DNA from: an uncultured Acidimicrobiaceae bacterium
Lineage (GTDB): Bacteria; Actinomycetota; Acidimicrobiia; Acidimicrobiales; Microtrichaceae
Direction of reading: 5' to 3'
Length of the DNA: 8,589 nucleotides
Assembly (NCBI GenBank): GCA_937868025.1
Contig: CALMLJ010000039.1
Location: 1-8,589, forward strand
Part shown: in pieces, positions 6,013-8,589 of the stretch
Numbering within the stretch: the stretch's first letter is position 1
Layout: each line of letters opens with the position of its first letter
Notes under the pieces: model-generated
What the model saw: the letters and a program-made list of their open reading frames with translations, nothing else
Told to the model about the DNA's origin: nothing
Databases searched by the model: none
Program-made: the position numbers and the translations under genes

Positions 6013-6666
6013 ATGTCCTCGCCCGCACGCCACCCCAAGGGCACGCCGAGCTCGCTCGGCGGCCAGTTCCGTTCAACCGACCACCACGAAAGCGACGTCG
6101 CACTGGCCGACGCCGGCACCGACGAGAGGAGCACTCGTGAGCGCGCCGAGGCAGCACTCTCGTGGTTTGCGATGGGCCAGGACACGCCACCGACTGTCGA
6201 ACTGATCGACGACTACGTGGCGGTGCGGCTCGACGAGTGCACGATCAGCCTGACGATCGGAATGGACGACGGCGGGGTCACCGTCACCCATCTCGACGGT
6301 GAAGAGTTCGGCCTCGCCGAGTACCTGGAGCCGTTCGATCATTGGACCGGCGACGAGCGCGACGGTGTCGGCCTGGCCGTCCAGTCGTGCATGTACGACC
6401 TGGCCTCGTGGGCCAACGCTGGCGCAGCGGACGCGGTCGCCTCCCTGAACGCATCGCTCGGCCGCACCGACCCCGAGGTGTTGGAGAAATACGCCTTGTT
6501 GGTCGACGAGTGGGACTACAGCCACACCCGGCTCACCGAGCTCGCTGACGGCGATTCGACCGGCGTGTGGCGCGACGAGCTCGAGCAGTCGACCGAGCGT
6601 GGGTTCGACCTGCTGCGCCGGATCGCGGCGGTCACGCGCGAGTCCCACGACGGCCGACTCGTCTGA
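6013..6666 (+). CDS. Hypothetical acidic protein with N-terminal HPKGTPSSLGGQF motif
   Basis: The product is 217 residues and I do not recognise the family. Residues 6-19 read RHPKGTPSSLGGQF. This short basic motif ending in GGQF recurs at the N-terminus of otherwise unrelated proteins of phages and mobile elements, where its role is unclear. The rest is acidic. Residues 60-105 alternate beta strands (VAVRLDECTISLTIG, GVTVTHLDGEEFG) and 115-210 are largely helical (VQSCMYDLASWAN, EVLEKYALLVDEW, GFDLLRRIAAVTRE). There is no signal peptide or membrane segment. No clear ribosome binding site precedes the ATG, so the start is less certain, but the GGQF motif lies close to it and argues for it. 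It ends 34 bases before the reading frame that the insertion element interrupts. Confidence 0.72.
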   Translation: MSSPARHPKGTPSSLGGQFRSTDHHESDVALADAGTDERSTRERAEAALSWFAMGQDTPPTVELIDDYVAVRLDECTISLTIGMDDGGVTVTHLDGEEFGLAEYLEPFDHWTGDERDGVGLAVQSCMYDLASWANAGAADAVASLNASLGRTDPEVLEKYALLVDEWDYSHTRLTELADGDSTGVWRDELEQSTERGFDLLRRIAAVTRESHDGRLV

Positions 6667-6700
6667 GCGTGCTGCGGGGAAGTGCGCCGGGCCGGCCCAC

Positions 6701-6735
6701 ATGTTCGACATGACCGCGAGCGCTGCCGACCTCAC
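6701..6735 (+). pseudogene. 5' fragment of a gene interrupted by the insertion element
   Basis: The ATG at 6701 (alternative ATG at 6710) opens a frame reading MFDMTASADL, which enters the element and meets a stop at 6770-6772 inside the left-end hairpin. If the inferred element is removed, the codon split at AC/C rejoins and the frame continues into 8539-8589 without a stop. A GGGGA sits 20 bases upstream, so the ribosome binding site is poor and the true start may differ. The product is unknown. Confidence 0.5.
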
Positions 6736-6759
6736 CAGAATGGGGTGTGGGGCGGGATG

Positions 6760-6784
6760 CCCCCGGCTTTAGCCGTGGGGAGGT
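6760..6784 (+). repeat. Left-end hairpin of the IS605-type element (direct repeat copy 1)
   Basis: This 25-base copy is identical to 8509-8533 and in the same orientation. It folds as CCCC-CGGC, loop TTTA, GCCG, an unpaired T, then GGGG. A bulged T in an imperfect hairpin is the feature TnpA recognises in IS200/IS605 ends. The four bases just 5' of it (GATG, 6756-6759) would be the left guide sequence. Confidence 0.85.
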
Positions 6785-6794
6785 AGAGCCCCGC

Positions 6795-6811
6795 CCGCAC
6801 CGGAGGTGCGG
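6795..6811 (-). terminator. Hairpin just past the tnpA stop
   Basis: A perfect 7-base-pair stem, CCGCACC with GGTGCGG around a 3-base loop, lies 2 bases beyond the tnpA stop codon (6814-6816, minus strand). It may end tnpA transcription or be a second subterminal structure of the left end. No T-run is present. Confidence 0.4.
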
Positions 6812-6813
6812 AT

Positions 6814-7198
6814 CTAGTGGTGTCTCTGGTTGGCCACATATTGCTTGACGACTTCGAGCGGGCTCCTCCGACGGTTGAGACGAAGTAGCTTCCCGTCCAA
6901 AGGGCTGGAAGCTTGCGCAGACGCGGGAACTCTGCTCGCAGCACCCGCGAGGACCGGCCTTTGGCCTGCTGGACGAGTCGAGCGATGCCGAACTGTGGAT
7001 CGCACTCGACGAGAAGGTGGCATGGTCGGGCATTGTCTCGATCTCGATGATCGTTGCTCGCCGTTCGGAGCAGACCTCGCGAACGATTTCAATGAGGCGT
7101 CGACCGACCTCCTCGTCGAGAACACAGCGCCGGTATTTGGGGCACCAGACCACGTGGTAGGCGCAGTCGTAGGCAACGTTGTTGTTCGATCGCAACAT
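6814..7198 (-). pseudogene. tnpA: tnpA, Y1 (HUH) transposase of IS200/IS605 family, two frameshifts
   Basis: Read in three frames this is a full-length TnpA of about 128 residues. Frame one gives AYHVVWCPKYRR through IEIETMPDH. Frame two gives HLLVECDPQFGIARLV through LPALWTGSYFVSTVGGA. Frame three gives PLEVVKQYVANQRHH and a stop. The family cuts and rejoins single-stranded DNA using an HUH motif and one Tyr. The first lesion (between 7020 and 7021) lies inside the HUH motif DHxH, and the second (in the GGG run at 6860-6862) lies just before the helix with the catalytic Tyr (KQYV). Each is a missing base. As written the gene cannot make an active protein. The second lesion is in a short homopolymer and could be a read error. 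An in-frame start further upstream (7288) would overlap tnpB. Confidence 0.88.
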
Positions 7199-7256
7199 CC
7201 GGCGAGCGTGGCACCAGGCACCGACGGTGGGGACAGGCGCGATGCGGTGCACATAG

Positions 7257-8504
7257 ATGTTGATGACGTTCGAAACGGTCCGGTACAACTACCGGCTGCG
7301 ACCCTCCAAAACAGCGCGACGCCACCTCTGTGAGGAGGGCGATCGTGCGCGTTGGGTGTGGAACCAGTGTGTGCGCCGCTCGAGCGAAATGTACGAGCAC
7401 GAGGGTGTGACGATCAGCGCCGGTGACCTCGACGGCGAGTTGACCGACTGGCGTAACACCGATGCGGGCTGGTCGGCATGGTTGGCGGCCGGGTCGTCGG
7501 TGGTGCAGCAGCAAGCGATCCGCGATTTCTGTGCCGCCCGTTCCAAAGCGTTGAAAGATTCCGCGACCGGGGTGGCCCGGTCGAAGCGTCGGGGACTACC
7601 CCGATTTCATTCGCGCCACCAGTCCCAGCCGTCGGTCAACTACACGCGCCGCGGGTTCAACCTCAGCCCTGAGGGCCGTCTGGTTGTTGCTGGCGGTGTG
7701 TCGATACCGGTGGTGTGGTCCCGCGACCTTCCCGAGGCCCCAACATCGGTGCGGGTGTACCGCGACGCGTCCGGTCACTGGTGGGCGTCGTTCGTGACCC
7801 GCCGCAGCATCGACACGGCAACGCCGGTCGGGAGGGCGATCGGTATCGACTGGGGTGTGAAGACCACAGCAACAACCACCGACCCTGCGTTCGATCAGCC
7901 TCACTCCAACCACGGGGCACGCCTCGCGAAGAAGTTGGCGTCTGCGCAACGCAAGATGGCCCGACGTCGCCGGCCCCGCAACCAGCCACTGTCGAAAGGG
8001 TATGTCGCAGCTCGAGAGGAAGCCGCGCGTATCTACCAGCAGATGGTGTGGCGGCGCCGCGATGACGCCCACAAGTGGGCGAAACAGGTGGTTGATCAGC
8101 ACGACCAGATCGCGGTCGAAGATTTCCGTCCGGCGTTCCTCGCCAAATCGACGATGTCGAAAACGGCGGCGGACGCTGCGATCGGTGACACCAAACGGAT
8201 CCTGGTGGAACGGGCCCGACGGCACGGCCGCCAGGTGGTGTTGGTGAACCCTGCGTACACGACCATGGACTGCGGGTCCTGCGGTGCGAGAGCCAAGCAC
8301 CGCCTCCCGTTGTCTCAACGCACCTTCTGTTGCGATACCTGCGGGCACACCGCTGGTCGCGACCGAAACGCTGCCACCGTCATGGTGGCCAGGGCCGGTT
8401 TCGTCCCTGCTAGCGCTGACGGTGTCAGCCCGGCCTCCACGAGCACACCCGTGCCCGTAGAGCACCGGGAGCCCAGGCCCCCGGACACCGGCAACCCGAG
8501 CTAG
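7257..8504 (+). CDS. tnpB: TnpB, RNA-guided RuvC-like nuclease of the IS605-type element
   Basis: The product is 415 residues, a normal length for TnpB. The N-terminal helical/beta region (1-180) includes RYNYRLRPSKTARRHL, WVWNQCV and the QQQAIRDF helix. The RuvC parts follow: GIDWGVKT with D198, IAVEDFRPAFL with E288, and GRDRNAATVM with D369. These three acidic residues make up the active site. A four-Cys zinc finger (C339, C342, C359, C362) lies between the last two. TnpB uses an omega-RNA from the element's right end to cut DNA next to its target-adjacent motif, favouring retention of the element. The last 35 residues are Pro/Ser-rich and probably reflect DNA that doubles as RNA scaffold. 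The start at 7257 or the ATG at 7263 are both possible. tnpA diverges from it, with starts 58 bases apart. Confidence 0.93.
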   Translation: MLMTFETVRYNYRLRPSKTARRHLCEEGDRARWVWNQCVRRSSEMYEHEGVTISAGDLDGELTDWRNTDAGWSAWLAAGSSVVQQQAIRDFCAARSKALKDSATGVARSKRRGLPRFHSRHQSQPSVNYTRRGFNLSPEGRLVVAGGVSIPVVWSRDLPEAPTSVRVYRDASGHWWASFVTRRSIDTATPVGRAIGIDWGVKTTATTTDPAFDQPHSNHGARLAKKLASAQRKMARRRRPRNQPLSKGYVAAREEAARIYQQMVWRRRDDAHKWAKQVVDQHDQIAVEDFRPAFLAKSTMSKTAADAAIGDTKRILVERARRHGRQVVLVNPAYTTMDCGSCGARAKHRLPLSQRTFCCDTCGHTAGRDRNAATVMVARAGFVPASADGVSPASTSTPVPVEHREPRPPDTGNPS

Positions 8505-8558
8505 GAATCCCCCGGCTTTAGCCGTGGGGAGGTCTCAACCACAAGCTGTCGATGGCGG
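8400..8558 (+). ncRNA. Probable omega-RNA (right-end guide RNA) of TnpB
   Basis: In IS605-type elements the RNA scaffold spans the 3' end of tnpB and the right end, and the guide is the flanking DNA. Here 8465-8484 forms a strong hairpin (CCGGG-A-GCC with GGC-C-CCCGG, loop CA) within the tnpB 3' end. The right-end hairpin follows at 8509-8529, then TCAA. The guide would start at 8539 (CCACAAGCTGTCGATGGC). The 5' limit at 8400 is a rough placement based on the usual scaffold size; the RNA itself is not shown by the sequence. Confidence 0.5.
8509..8533 (+). repeat. Right-end hairpin of the IS605-type element (direct repeat copy 2)
   Basis: This copy is identical over 25 bases to 6760-6784. It starts 5 bases after the tnpB stop codon. 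GAAT (8505-8508) sits directly 5' of it and TCAA (8535-8538) directly 3', matching the right guide and cleavage motifs of IS608-like elements. Confidence 0.88.
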
Positions 8559-8589
8559 AGATCATCGCTGCAGCCGCTGTGTCCGAAAC
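8539..8589 (+). pseudogene. Continuation of the interrupted gene, running off the window
   Basis: Joined to the AC at 6734-6735, this stretch reads THKLSMAEIIAAAAVSE without a stop to the window end. The composition (amphipathic helix, Ala-rich) is protein-like. The family cannot be told from so short a piece. A downstream ATG at 8552 could allow a shortened product to be made despite the insertion. Confidence 0.5.

Larger units (their letters stand above)
6736..8538. mobile_element. IS200/IS605-family insertion sequence (tnpA and tnpB divergent)
   Basis: The element is about 1.8 kb, the usual size for IS605-type elements, and contains a Y1 transposase gene on the minus strand and tnpB on the plus strand. 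Its ends are two identical 25-base hairpins in direct orientation, not inverted repeats, as is typical of this single-strand transposing family. I place the right end after TCAA (8535-8538) because GAAT (8505-8508) sits just 5' of the right hairpin. GAAT/TCAA is the right guide/cleavage pair known from IS608. The left cut is placed after TCAC (6732-6735), compatible with the GATG just 5' of the left hairpin. The restored reading frame supports both ends; the left end is less certain than the family assignment. Confidence 0.8.

Noticed and set aside
6760..8533. The two 25-base repeats as the start of a CRISPR array
   Set aside because: There are only two copies, about 1.75 kb apart. They flank tnpA/tnpB and fold as IS605-type ends.

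Overview
The window is GC-rich and almost fully coding, with start/stop overlaps, several GTG starts and tRNA genes that lack an encoded CCA. One protein is a secreted, Thr-rich surface protein ending in an LAFTG sorting signal. Together these suggest a high-GC actinomycete. Acidimicrobiia (the Ilumatobacter/Microthrix side) is possible, but that is an inference from protein style only.

Layout. (1) Positions 62-253, minus strand: tRNA-Trp(CCA) and tRNA-Pro(TGG), 44 bases apart. Positions 1-61 hold nothing I can name. (2) Positions 254-481: a 228-base spacer between the leftward tRNAs and the rightward operon. It carries a good ribosome binding site for the first gene but no promoter I would defend. 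(3) Positions 482-4180: seven tightly packed plus-strand cistrons, mostly overlapping by 4 bases. In order they are a small basic protein, a coiled-coil protein, a two-lobed unknown protein, a tandem MazG-like protein with a degenerate second half, a zinc-ribbon protein, a recombination endonuclease VII family nuclease and a zinc-module/NADAR fusion. A J-domain protein follows at 4242-4955 and ends in a hairpin. This mixture is typical of phages, prophages or other mobile elements. (4) Positions 5063-5911: a separately translated, sortase-anchored surface protein followed by a strong hairpin. (5) Positions 6013-6666: an unknown acidic protein with an N-terminal GGQF motif.

(6) Positions 6701-8589: an IS200/IS605-family element inserted 35 bases inside another reading frame. 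The element (inferred as 6736-8538) has two identical 25-base hairpin ends in direct orientation, a tnpA broken by two single-base deletions, an intact tnpB with all three RuvC acidic residues, and a probable omega-RNA at its right end. Removing the inferred element restores one open frame across the junction, which independently supports the proposed ends.

How the genes may work together: the operon joins NTP-pyrophosphohydrolase-like, ADP-ribose/NAD-linked (NADAR), DNA-junction nuclease and chaperone-like parts. That fits nucleotide or NAD management by a mobile element, or a phage-conflict cassette. This is inference from neighbourhood; no function is demonstrated here.
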